64,000 nt of DNA from contig NZ_MJGC01000053.1 of assembly GCF_001746915.1 (NCBI RefSeq), positions 62,001-126,000 of the forward strand, written 5' to 3'. Made by a program: the position numbers and the translations under genes. Of the stretch, positions 26,543 through 35,053 are shown piece by piece. Numbering within the stretch: the first letter of the stretch is position 1; each line of letters starts with the position of its first letter. The stretch comes from Desertifilum tharense IPPAS B-1220. GTDB taxonomy: Bacteria; Cyanobacteriota; Cyanobacteriia; Cyanobacteriales; Desertifilaceae. Below the pieces are notes generated by a model. That model had not been told where the DNA came from. It saw nothing but the letters and a program-made list of their open reading frames with translations, and did not search any database.

Positions 26543-26862
26543 TATTCTAGTAAAAACGTATCAAAAGAAGGAGATTGCGGAGTTTCCGGTACTGCGGAAT
26601 CAGATGCACGAATATGAGCCACTTCCAGGCCTTCCGTCAGAGAAGACGCTTGCTCGTTCAACTGACCCATTTTTTGGTCAATCGTAGTCAGGCGTTGTTG
26701 CAGTTGTTGCTTGCGAACCTCTAGCATTTGTAACTCTTGTTGCAAGCGCTTTTTTTCAACCGCCAGTTGATATAAGTCTAAATACGCGGAGGCTTCCGTT
26801 TTTGGACGGGGAACGGCGCTAACTTTCGGCGGGATGCTTCTACGACTGAGGGGAGGTTGCAT
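26539..26862 (-). CDS. Coiled-coil protein, possibly GvpV
   Basis: Started at the ATG of MQPPLSRRSIPP, 107 aa; a longer frame adds 14 residues. After a basic Pro-rich N-terminus and KTEASAYLDLYQLAVEKK, the middle (about 40-85) is a strong heptad coiled coil (KKRLQQELQMLEVRKQQLQQ). The ASAYLDLYQL-type segment and the position next to gvpG suggest GvpV, which follows gvpG in Anabaena gas-vesicle clusters. There it is co-directional; here it is inverted and stop-to-stop with gvpG. The assignment is from remembered family character, not a search. Confidence 0.55.
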   Translation of the reverse strand: MQPPLSRRSIPPKVSAVPRPKTEASAYLDLYQLAVEKKRLQQELQMLEVRKQQLQQRLTTIDQKMGQLNEQASSLTEGLEVAHIRASDSAVPETPQSPSFDTFLLEY

Positions 26863-26948
26863 AGGATTTAGGGGGAATGAGGAAAGCGAACAGTCAAGGT
26901 GCAATCTTGCCGCACCTTGACCAACGCACTGCTATTTTAGCAACTGAC

Positions 26949-29945
26949 CTAAGCTAAACCGGGAATATTGACCGCCACAAAGCTTCCCGCCAATCGATCT
27001 GGCGTTACCCCTGCAACAATTCCTAACGTTTGGTTGGAATTAGCAATGCTAATTACGGTATTTCCTCCCGCTACATTAAACGTCAAGTTAGCAGCAGTTA
27101 TCCCTCCCGTTAAGCCAATCCGGTCAATTCCGACTTCAAAATCTTGAATGAAATCAGCTAATGCGGCATCGGTTGCAGCGGTTCCGGTTCGCAAAATAAA
27201 CAGATCCGCACCCGATCCCCCAATCAGTAAATCTTGACCCAAATCGCCACTCAGGGTGTCATTCCCCTCACCGCCGATGAGGACATCATTTCCTTTACCG
27301 CCAAATAAGAGATCGTCGCCTTTACCGCCATCGAGAACATCAGCACCCCGATTTCCAAACAGGGTATCGTTGCCTTGATTTCCGCGTAGGGTGTCGTGAT
27401 TTTTTCCGCCATACAGGAGATCGTTCCCGTCGCCTCCCAAGATTGAGTCATCGCCTTGGTTGCCGTTGATTGTATCGCTACCAGCACCGCCAATGACGGT
27501 ATCGTTGCCAGCTAGCGCCTGAATTGCTTGCCCCCCATCTGCTAAAACCAAGAGGTCATTTCCTGGAGTTGGTAAAGCAGAAGAAGGCGGGGTGGGGGTG
27601 GGAGTCGGTGCTGGCGCTGGGGTTGGTGTGGGAAGAACCGGAGTTGGACGAGGGGTAGGTGCAGGAGTAGGGGTGGGAGTCGGTGGAGCAGCGATACTAT
27701 TTAAGATGCTTTGTCCGGTTAATCCCCCGACTTCTTCAATAAATCCGGTTCCGGCGGTGTTTCCAGTAGCAGAGGCAAAGAAGTTTTGGATCTCTAAATC
27801 TGTATCCACTTCAACCACGCCGTTCTTATTGAGATCGACGATTAGGCTAGTACCGGAACGACCTAAACCGAGTTTTCCCGATGCGAGTTCTAGGGATACG
27901 GGTTCGGGAAGAGTAATGCGATCGCTTCCACCTGCATCTAAAATTTTACTCCCCAGAACATCCAGACTCGCAAACACATAAACATCATTCCCCAATCCTC
28001 CTTCTAAGAAAGATTGCTTGACTCCCACCAAAGAGTCATCCCCGCGACCCCCGTATAAGGTGTTATTGCCACTATTTCCAATCAGCGTATCATTACCATC
28101 TCCACCAATGGCTTTTTCAATCAGCGTTCCGGCGGCAATGGTTAAGTTTTTCCCGGCGAGACTACTATTGGTTGAGCCAGGAGTAAGGTTAATCAAGCTA
28201 TTCGACCGAATGGCAGCCGCATTTAGGGTATCCGTTCCCCCATTGGTATCGCTGAGAGTCTGACGAGATGCATCAGTTAGGTTAGCAAACTCGTTAGTGT
28301 AGACATACAGGTCATCATTGGTAAGTGCATTCCCATACAGGCGAACGCTCCAATTATCGAGAGTGCCTGCTGTCCCTGTGGTTTGATCGATTACCTTCAG
28401 CGTCCATTCGCCATTACCTACTTCTCCCCAACTGAAAGCGGTTGAGAAAGTAAAGTCTATGCCTTGTTTGTAAGATGCGGCTAAATCTATAAATTCTTGA
28501 CGTGTATCCGCATCTAATTCAGTCAGAAACTGTGTTGGATTGTCCCTAAAATCTGCAAAAGGAACCAGATTTGTTTTAGTAATTTCAATCTGCTTTAGCT
28601 GCTCGCCAGCAAAGAGAACACTTTCAGTCCCTTCTGGAGAGGTGAGGGATATTTTAAGATCCTCAATTTTTGCATGACTGATTTTAATATCCAACTCAGC
28701 ATATTCAATCTTGAGGTTAGAGTTGATATTAACTTTCTGCGTCAGTCCATTGAGATCGCCATCGGGAATTGAGCTTGTGCCAGAAGTAGGCGTTCCTGTT
28801 GCCATAACTTCGTTGACAGTCCTGCTTGCTGTTGAGTTAGAGTAAGACCAGGTTTCGGCAAGTCGAACCGCAGCATGGGCATTCACTAGACCAAAACCAT
28901 ACCGTCTGTTAATGTGTAACCCACCACCGTTCCAGTTTTTTGCCTGATTGAATTTCCAGCCTGAATCTTCCGCATCGTTTTGTCTTGCTGTATAGGCGAG
29001 AATTTGCTGAACGTCGCGATAGCCAAGATTAGGATTAGCTTGTAAGATCAGCGCCACAACACCTGAAATTTGAGGAGCGGACGCTGAAGTGCCACTAAAT
29101 TCATTGGTGTAGTTAAGATCCGGGAGGTTAGTCGTGATTTCAGGATTGGGATTATAGCCAAAATTGCCTGTACGGTCAGCAGTGACAATATTTAAGTTGT
29201 CTGGACGAGTAACTTCAGACCCTTCAGCAAAAGCAGAGATCAACAGGCTAGAAGAGGCTGAACTATAATCTGCGGCCTTACCATTGCCATTGATCGCAGC
29301 AACTGCGATCGTATATCGAGAGTTTGTAAAATTATCGGTATCGGCATCAAATCCTTTTTGGAACTCGTTTCCTGCTGAAACAACAAAAACTGTCCCTTTG
29401 CCGTCCCGTCCAGTAGTAGCACCAAACTTAAGCGCATCGCCATTATCGGGCTTAAGTTTATAGTTGCTGTCTGCTTCAAAAGGATTATTACTTCCCCAAC
29501 TATTATTAGATACATCAAATGCGGCTTGGCGTCTCAACGCTTCAGGGGCTTTAGCATAACGGAAACTGCTAAATTGGGCATCGTAGGCAACGCCTACAAT
29601 ACCAATGTCATTACGCGCAGCAACGATAATGCCAGCAACGGCAGTCCCATGATTGTTCTCATTAGTTTGCGGTGCGCCTTCTTCTGACCAGTTGTAATTT
29701 AAGGCGAGGTTGGGGTTGTAGTTAGCTTTTAGGTCTTCGTGATCGACATCAATTCCATCATCAACGATGCCAATTTTGATACCTTTTCCGGTGTAGTCGT
29801 CCCAAACGTCAAAATTGGTGGGATTGTCGTCAACTAAGTTGAGGTCAATGCGGGGAGTTCTTCCCCCTTGTCCGGTGTTGTAGATGTACCACTGAAGGTT
29901 AAAAAACGTATCGTTAGGAAGTCCAGTCATAAGATTGCCTGACAA
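26949..29945 (-). CDS. RTX-type subtilisin-like calcium-dependent protease with P domain
   Basis: A 998-aa S8 peptidase. The catalytic Asp lies in GIVDDGID (D62/D63), His99 in NNHGTAVAG, and Ser near 287 in EFSGTSASAPQ. A proprotein-convertase P domain follows (about 395-545, ending WTLKVIDQTTGTAGTLDNWS), then RTX repeats (GGDGNDTLIG type, about 612-660), a Pro/Thr linker of PTPTPTPAPTPRPTP character (about 745-790) and a second RTX block (about 795-910). There is no N-terminal signal peptide. The C-terminal RTX blocks indicate type I secretion. It is related to the PrcA-like calcium-dependent proteases of filamentous cyanobacteria. Confidence 0.88.
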   Translation of the reverse strand: MSGNLMTGLPNDTFFNLQWYIYNTGQGGRTPRIDLNLVDDNPTNFDVWDDYTGKGIKIGIVDDGIDVDHEDLKANYNPNLALNYNWSEEGAPQTNENNHGTAVAGIIVAARNDIGIVGVAYDAQFSSFRYAKAPEALRRQAAFDVSNNSWGSNNPFEADSNYKLKPDNGDALKFGATTGRDGKGTVFVVSAGNEFQKGFDADTDNFTNSRYTIAVAAINGNGKAADYSSASSSLLISAFAEGSEVTRPDNLNIVTADRTGNFGYNPNPEITTNLPDLNYTNEFSGTSASAPQISGVVALILQANPNLGYRDVQQILAYTARQNDAEDSGWKFNQAKNWNGGGLHINRRYGFGLVNAHAAVRLAETWSYSNSTASRTVNEVMATGTPTSGTSSIPDGDLNGLTQKVNINSNLKIEYAELDIKISHAKIEDLKISLTSPEGTESVLFAGEQLKQIEITKTNLVPFADFRDNPTQFLTELDADTRQEFIDLAASYKQGIDFTFSTAFSWGEVGNGEWTLKVIDQTTGTAGTLDNWSVRLYGNALTNDDLYVYTNEFANLTDASRQTLSDTNGGTDTLNAAAIRSNSLINLTPGSTNSSLAGKNLTIAAGTLIEKAIGGDGNDTLIGNSGNNTLYGGRGDDSLVGVKQSFLEGGLGNDVYVFASLDVLGSKILDAGGSDRITLPEPVSLELASGKLGLGRSGTSLIVDLNKNGVVEVDTDLEIQNFFASATGNTAGTGFIEEVGGLTGQSILNSIAAPPTPTPTPAPTPRPTPVLPTPTPAPAPTPTPTPPSSALPTPGNDLLVLADGGQAIQALAGNDTVIGGAGSDTINGNQGDDSILGGDGNDLLYGGKNHDTLRGNQGNDTLFGNRGADVLDGGKGDDLLFGGKGNDVLIGGEGNDTLSGDLGQDLLIGGSGADLFILRTGTAATDAALADFIQDFEVGIDRIGLTGGITAANLTFNVAGGNTVISIANSNQTLGIVAGVTPDRLAGSFVAVNIPGLA

Positions 29946-30312
29946 ACAAGATTAAGACGGCTAAGGCTGAAAGTCAGAGGGTCAAGCTGGAAACTTTTAA
30001 AAGAAGTAATCTTTTAAAGTGATGGAGTGATTTACGAGATATTACTGAGTTGTCGAATAAAGCTCGTAAAATATTTAGCTTTAGACCATCCCTTGTTATA
30101 GCGTAGACCTCATACAGAGAAAGAGGACTGTAATTTTTATTTATATATCTGAGTGGGGTTGACAAAATAACAAATTAATGCGTTAAGAAATTGGTTTCTC
30201 TCGAATAGATGGTTGCAACTGATACATTCTTTTGACAGAGGAGAGCGATCGCTCCTAGAAGGGGCTGCTCGGTTGTTGAGGCAAGTTTTTGAAGTTGATT
30301 AAAATAAAGAGT
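29946..30312. other. Divergent intergenic region
   Basis: About 365 AT-rich bases between the RTX protease and the FTR1 permease, carrying both promoters. No Fur-box-like or repeat element could be supported by eye. The open frame on the minus strand (29974-30165) has no features of a protein. Confidence 0.35.
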
Positions 30313-31251
30313 ATGGAATTAACAGCCGCACTCCCAACCTTTTTAATTACCCTGCGCGAAGGGGTGGAAGCCGCTTTAGTGGTGGGGATTGTTTTAGCTT
30401 GCTTGCAAAAAGCCAAAGCGACTCATCTTAATTCTTGGGTGTATGCCGGGATTGGGGGGGGAGTTTTGGCTAGTACCCTCGTAGGAATTTTACTGGGTCG
30501 GGGCGTAGAGGCGATCGCCCTCAGCTATCCCCAGTATGCCCCCGTCATTAAACCCTTACTCGAAACTGGGTTTGGCGTTATTGCGATCGCCATGTTGAGT
30601 TGGATGCTGATCTGGATGACACAGCAGGCGCGATCGCTCAAAGCCGAAATTACCGGATCGGTGCAGTCAGCGCTAAACTCCGAAAACGGGACGCGCAATG
30701 CAGGCTGGGGGATTTTTAGCTTAATCTTCATCGCCGTTTTGCGCGAAGGCTTTGAAGCCGTTTCCCTGGTTTTAGCGTACCTCTCCCAAGGGATAGCGGC
30801 CGCCGGGGGTGCGATCGCCGGATTAGCCTGCGCCACCTTAATCGGCTTTCTCTTATTTAAATGGGGTGTCAAAATTAACATAGGCACCTTCTTTCAAGCG
30901 ATGGGCATCTTCCTGTTGCTGATCGTCGGGGGATTAGTCCTTTCCGCCTTAGCCCATCTCGAAATCGCCCTCAAAGCCGCGATCGCCCTTAACCCCCAAC
31001 TCTCAGGATGGTGTTTTGGTCATAGCAGTTGCTTGCTAGGCTCCTTAGTGTGGAACGGTTCGCAGATTTTAAGCGATCGCACCTTTCCCGGAATCGTCCT
31101 CAAGGCCCTATTCGGCTATCGGGAAAAACTCTATCTTGGACAAATTGCGAGTTACCTGCTCTTTCTAACCCTAGTGGGTGGTTTATACTTCCGCAGCTTA
31201 ATGGCCCATGCGTCTTCTGTCGCAACGCAACAACCGAAAAAGGCATTATGA
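30313..31251 (+). CDS. FTR1-family iron permease
   Basis: A 312-aa membrane protein from the ATG of MELTAALPTF; the 8-codon upstream extension has only a TTG. About seven hydrophobic helices. Two REGxE iron-binding motifs are visible, REGVE at residues 15-19 and REGFE near 143-147, the hallmark of Ftr1/EfeU. It would import iron across the inner membrane. Its TGA overlaps the ATG of the ferritin-like gene (ATGA, 31248-31251), so import and downstream iron handling seem to be translated together. No EfeO or EfeB partner is present. Confidence 0.9.
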   Translation: MELTAALPTFLITLREGVEAALVVGIVLACLQKAKATHLNSWVYAGIGGGVLASTLVGILLGRGVEAIALSYPQYAPVIKPLLETGFGVIAIAMLSWMLIWMTQQARSLKAEITGSVQSALNSENGTRNAGWGIFSLIFIAVLREGFEAVSLVLAYLSQGIAAAGGAIAGLACATLIGFLLFKWGVKINIGTFFQAMGIFLLLIVGGLVLSALAHLEIALKAAIALNPQLSGWCFGHSSCLLGSLVWNGSQILSDRTFPGIVLKALFGYREKLYLGQIASYLLFLTLVGGLYFRSLMAHASSVATQQPKKAL

Positions 31252-32012
31252 ACATTTTCACGCAAATTTTGCACCTGATTGGTAGTAGCGCCACCGCTTA
31301 TATTACTGCTCGAAATCTGCGAGACTGGGAAACGCGGCCCAATCTCTTAGCCGGATTTCAGCTTGCAGAATCGGGTTCTGTCCCCTTTTTAGAGAAATTA
31401 CGCGATCGCGCCTTAGCAGAAGGCGATTCCTGGCTAGCCGAACGCCTCAGCCGCCATGCAGAAGACGAAAAACGGCACGGGCAAATCTTCGCCCACCATC
31501 TGCAACAACTCAACAAACAAGTCATTGACTTCAAAAAGATTCCCCAAACCCCCACCGAAGGACAACCCGAAGAACGCAAGCGCAGCCCCTTTTTCGCTGC
31601 CTTCTTTGAAGGTTACACCCCCGGACAACTCAAACCCGAAAATATTGATTGGCTCGTTTTCTTAGGTAGCACCTACATTCTAGAATTGGATGCCAGCCAA
31701 GACTTTCAAAGAATGGCGAATATTCTCCCCGATACCGATAGCCGCAGCAGCAACCTTAAAAAAGGCATACTCAGCATTGCTAGAGATGAAGTCCGCCACG
31801 CCGCCTATCTCAAAGAAGCCTTAGAACGACGCTTAACCCCCATTGAGGCTCAAAAAATCATCGATCGCTGGCGACAAAGGAAAGTCAATGCTTTACTGGC
31901 AATGGTCGGCGGCTTGATCGAACGTCAAGGTCAATTGCAAGCCCTTACTGAAGATCGCGAAGCCCCAGAAATTCAGGTACCGCCCGCAGAACCGGAATTA
32001 ATTGCGGTCTAG
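31248..32012 (+). CDS. Ferritin-like diiron protein coupled to FTR1
   Basis: A 254-aa helical protein from the ATG overlapping the FTR1 stop; a much longer frame starting inside the FTR1 gene is spurious. Two ExxH motifs define a ferritin-like four-helix diiron site: EKRH at 74-77 in RHAEDEKRHGQIF, and EVRH near 181-184 in ARDEVRHAAYL. The C-terminus is Pro/Glu-rich. The role may be iron oxidation or temporary storage during uptake, or an unrelated diiron oxidation. Coupling to the permease supports the first. Confidence 0.8.
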   Translation: MNIFTQILHLIGSSATAYITARNLRDWETRPNLLAGFQLAESGSVPFLEKLRDRALAEGDSWLAERLSRHAEDEKRHGQIFAHHLQQLNKQVIDFKKIPQTPTEGQPEERKRSPFFAAFFEGYTPGQLKPENIDWLVFLGSTYILELDASQDFQRMANILPDTDSRSSNLKKGILSIARDEVRHAAYLKEALERRLTPIEAQKIIDRWRQRKVNALLAMVGGLIERQGQLQALTEDREAPEIQVPPAEPELIAV

Positions 32013-32081
32013 CCAGAGTTGCTTGCGGCAAACTACCCTAGAAACAGAAGACTCGCCTCTCTTTTGGTGGAAGCCCGCTGT

Positions 32082-32954
32082 ATGGCTAATTATTCCGTTC
32101 CCCCTTCTATATTGCGCGTATTACTGGTCGCGCTGACTTTTCTGAGTGCGGCTTGTCGCGAGACGACCTCCGTTGATTCCCAGAGCAAAGCGTATCACAC
32201 CGATCCGGGTGCCGATTTGCTCCAACCTGCACCCGCGCCGCCTCCTCAACCCACCCCCACGCCTTCCACCTGGGAGTTTTACCAGCAAGCGCTGGATAAA
32301 GCTTATAGCGCGGCGAGTATTGCTCAATCCGCGCGATCGCGTTCGGACTGGGAGTTAGTCGAAAGTCGCTGGCAGCAGGCGATCGCCATTCTTCAATCCC
32401 TGCCAGCCGATAGCCCGCAACACGCAGTTGCCCAAGCTAAAATTAGCGAGTATCAGCGCAACCTCAATTACGCCCAACAGCAGGCAAACTCCGCCGCCAG
32501 CAAGTCTCCTCCAGTGGGAGTGGTGACAGCTATCCCGACTTATAGCGAAGAACCCGTCACCCTATCGGCGACTCCCCCAGAAACCAATGTCTTCCGCGTT
32601 CCCATCAAACGACGGGTAGGCAGAACGCCTGTAATTGAAGTCACCTTTAACAATCAACGCTCTTTTGAGATGATTGTCGATACGGGGGCGAGTGGGATTT
32701 TAATTACCCAGCAGATGGCAAACGATTTAAATATTGTCCCGGTGGGTATTGCTAAAGCGAATACGGCTAGCGCTAGGGGCGTTGAGTTTGCGGTGGGAAT
32801 GATGGATTCGATTTCGGTCAATGGTATGGTGGCAAAAAATGTGCCTGTGGCGATCGCGGGTTCTCAACTCGATGTCGGACTTCTCGGCCATGAGTTTTTT
32901 GGAGATTACGATCTGACCATTCGCCAAGATGCGATTGAGTTTGAAATCCGATGA
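32082..32954 (+). CDS. Retropepsin-like aspartic protease lipoprotein
   Basis: A 290-aa protein from the ATG of MANYSVPPSIL; upstream in-frame codons back to 32019 would spoil the signal peptide. The signal peptide ends in the lipobox LSAAC, predicting a lipoprotein. A Pro-rich linker (PAPAPPPQPTPTPSTW) and a helical spacer lead to a C-terminal single-domain pepsin fold with the active-site DTGASG near residue 201 and a second hydrophobic-Gly element (VGLLGHEFFGDY). Retropepsin-like bacterial proteases need dimerisation. Its TGA overlaps the next ATG by 4 bases. Its substrate is unknown. Confidence 0.82.
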   Translation: MANYSVPPSILRVLLVALTFLSAACRETTSVDSQSKAYHTDPGADLLQPAPAPPPQPTPTPSTWEFYQQALDKAYSAASIAQSARSRSDWELVESRWQQAIAILQSLPADSPQHAVAQAKISEYQRNLNYAQQQANSAASKSPPVGVVTAIPTYSEEPVTLSATPPETNVFRVPIKRRVGRTPVIEVTFNNQRSFEMIVDTGASGILITQQMANDLNIVPVGIAKANTASARGVEFAVGMMDSISVNGMVAKNVPVAIAGSQLDVGLLGHEFFGDYDLTIRQDAIEFEIR

Positions 32955-33709
32955 AGATTCCGCCGCGAGAAATTTACGATCTCCTGCTAGACTCTAGCCG
33001 CAGTAATGCTCTTATTCAAGAGATTTTGATCGGTCTCACTTGGACGTATTGCCAAGCAGAGGGGATTGGATTATGTATGAGTCCGGGTCAACCCACGCGC
33101 ACCCTCCCTTGGTCGGGTACCCTAGTAGGAAAGGCGATCGCAGATTTGACTGCCTGGGTGCGATCGTGGGATAGCTATCAAGCAACGATTGGGATGGCTG
33201 CAATCAATGCGGCGATTAATTCCACCTCATCCTTAGTCCAGCAAGCCCAACCCCTTTCTTCTCAAAGTTCTGCGAATCTGGCCGTATTTGAGCATTTTCT
33301 TCCCTTGATTCAAGGAAAGCGTGTGGTCGTCATTGGTCGCTATCCCGGTCTTTCTCAGTACGAACAAGCGGCTAACCTCACGGTTTTAGAACGCCAACCC
33401 ATCGCCGCAGATTTACCGGATACCGCCTGCGAATACCTCTTACCCGAAGCGGACTGGGTGTTTCTGACTGCCACCTCTATTGCCAACAAAACCTTCCCCC
33501 GTCTGGTTGAGTTATCGCAAGCCGCCCAGTTAGTGTTAATGGGGCCGACGACTCCCTGGCTGCCAGAATTAGCGGATATGGGGGTTAATTATCTCGCAGG
33601 AGTTGCGATCGCGCATCCCGACACCTTAAGACAAACCATCGCCGAAGGAGGAGGAACCCGCATCTTTGAAAGCGGCGTACAATATCGGATTTTAAAGGTA
33701 GCTGATTAA
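32951..33709 (+). CDS. DUF364 putative heavy-metal-chelation protein
   Basis: A 252-aa cytosolic protein with the two-part DUF364 layout: an N-terminal DUF4213-like part (LLDSSRSNALIQEILIGLTWTY is split here as LLDSSRSNALI and QEILIGLTWTY) and a Rossmann-like C-terminal part with VVVIGRYPGL (about 118-127) and LVLMGPTTPWLPEL. Family members are described as putative metal-chelating proteins, often near metal transport genes. Translational overlap with the upstream protease gene and proximity to FTR1/ferritin-like genes support a metal-related role. The reaction is unknown. Confidence 0.8.
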   Translation: MKIPPREIYDLLLDSSRSNALIQEILIGLTWTYCQAEGIGLCMSPGQPTRTLPWSGTLVGKAIADLTAWVRSWDSYQATIGMAAINAAINSTSSLVQQAQPLSSQSSANLAVFEHFLPLIQGKRVVVIGRYPGLSQYEQAANLTVLERQPIAADLPDTACEYLLPEADWVFLTATSIANKTFPRLVELSQAAQLVLMGPTTPWLPELADMGVNYLAGVAIAHPDTLRQTIAEGGGTRIFESGVQYRILKVAD

Positions 33710-33757
33710 GGACGCTAACCTCCAATCAGTCGCGAATTCCGGGTTCCTAATCCTTCT

Positions 33758-34291
33758 TTAGATGCGCGTTTCCAAATACTGGCCGATCATTTGCTGTTCG
33801 CCAGCCCGCGAGATAATGGTTTGACGGGTTCTATATTGGCTGCCCACTAGCTTTAACTCTTCCTCAAACATGGAATCGTTATACTCGGTTCTCAGACACA
33901 GGGTTTGAGGGTTTGTGAAGAAGAAACTGGCGGTAACGGGTTTGGGAGTGGCGAAACCGCGATCGCGATATAAGATCTCCCCTAACGCCCCAAATAGGGT
34001 TGAACCCTTGGATTTCTTGCGCTGCGTCACTGAATCTTTACTTTCCCAACTGACATAAGCACCGCATTCTAAAGGCGTCTCTGTGCTGAGGTGATGGAGT
34101 TGCGCCAGGTGTAGCAATTCGGCACTGCCTTGGGGTAAAAAGCGAATGGAAATTAAACTCACCATCTCCTTAGCTTCCCCATCAGGCAAGGTGTAATAAC
34201 GTCTTTCAGAACGCCAGTTTCCTTCCGATTGTTGAAAAAATTCAGCAATCAAAGAGGCATCAGCCGTGGAACGGTATAAGCTTTGAGTCAC
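33758..34291 (-). CDS. CpcS/CpeS-family phycobiliprotein chromophore lyase
   Basis: A 177-aa lipocalin-fold protein with the typical opening FFQQSEGNWRSERRYYTL and closing segment RTRQTIISRAGEQQMIGQYLETRI (split: RTRQTIISRAGEQQM, IGQYLETRI). Lyases of this family attach phycocyanobilin to cysteine 84-type sites of phycobiliproteins. Whether this one is CpcS, CpeS or a less specific paralogue cannot be told from sequence alone. It is convergent with the DUF364 gene across 48 bases. Confidence 0.85.
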   Translation of the reverse strand: MTQSLYRSTADASLIAEFFQQSEGNWRSERRYYTLPDGEAKEMVSLISIRFLPQGSAELLHLAQLHHLSTETPLECGAYVSWESKDSVTQRKKSKGSTLFGALGEILYRDRGFATPKPVTASFFFTNPQTLCLRTEYNDSMFEEELKLVGSQYRTRQTIISRAGEQQMIGQYLETRI

Positions 34292-34528
34292 TTCGGGTTA
34301 TTCCTCGTGCAAAGAATAGGACTAACAGGGGATGACACATATCAGGCGAATCGTGTCAATTATTTATAATCTTTCTTAATATACACAATAGCGAAGTTTT
34401 TGCAAGTCTGGCATCCTACCAAAGGGGGACAGAATCCCCCGCCAGAGAAAATCGGTACTTTTGCCAATGACAGGAGTAACGCGATCGCACTACTCTGGAG
34501 ATCCAGGCGGTAGATTCACCGAAATCCC

Positions 34529-34972
34529 ATGATTAGCCATAGTCTTTTTTCAGATACTCTAGCCAGCGAGGAGGGGGCGGATAACGTTAGGGTTATGCCG
34601 CTATCGGAAATTCAACAACGCGTTGCCCTACTTCTCGCAACAGGACATACAGCCCGCGAAGTCGCGCAAAAAATGGGACTCTCAGAAGTCACCATCCATC
34701 GCTGGCGGCAACAGCCAGAGTTTGTTGCGGCCGTCCGTGGCATACTAAAACAGAACAAACAAGCGTTAAACGAACGATTGAATAACCTAGCAATTAAAGC
34801 ACTAGAAGTGCTTGAGGCCATCATTGACGATCCCAACGCCTCAACCACCGATCGGATTAACGCCGCCTCCAAGGTGCTAGACTTTGTGAATCAGAATCAA
34901 CTCTTAAGTTCAAGCCAGCGCGATCAATCTCCCAGCGAGAGTAATGGGGGCGATCGCCATTCTGAGCAATAA
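34529..34972 (+). CDS. Helix-turn-helix protein, terminase-small-subunit-like
   Basis: A 147-aa protein. The N-terminal half carries a clear HTH (IQQRVALLLATGHTAREVAQ then KMGLSEVTIHRWRQQPEF), similar to the phBC6A51-type and phage terminase small subunit DNA-binding domains. It is followed by a helical segment (LNERLNNLAIKALEVLEAII) and a polar tail. No phage genes lie nearby, so it may be a domesticated phage-derived DNA-binding protein. Start at the ATG 34529. Confidence 0.65.
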   Translation: MISHSLFSDTLASEEGADNVRVMPLSEIQQRVALLLATGHTAREVAQKMGLSEVTIHRWRQQPEFVAAVRGILKQNKQALNERLNNLAIKALEVLEAIIDDPNASTTDRINAASKVLDFVNQNQLLSSSQRDQSPSESNGGDRHSEQ

Positions 34973-34980
34973 TATACCCA

Positions 34981-35007
34981 CCTCGCCCCTAGAAGAGCGA
35001 GGATTTT
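34981..35007. terminator. Possible bidirectional terminator hairpin
   Basis: CCTCGC (34981-34986) pairs with GCGAGG (34997-35002) around a 10-nt loop, followed by ATTTT. It sits between the convergent HTH and glycosyltransferase genes. The stem is short and the T-run brief, so the call is tentative. Confidence 0.4.
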
Positions 35008-35053
35008 GGGTTCAACAACGCGCTATAACCCCAGCAAGCTTGCAATGCGCGGA

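Noticed and set aside
27592..27981. Gly/Val-rich plus-strand ORF within the RTX protease gene
   Set aside because: It is the antisense of the Pro/Thr linker of the protease, an expected low-complexity shadow.
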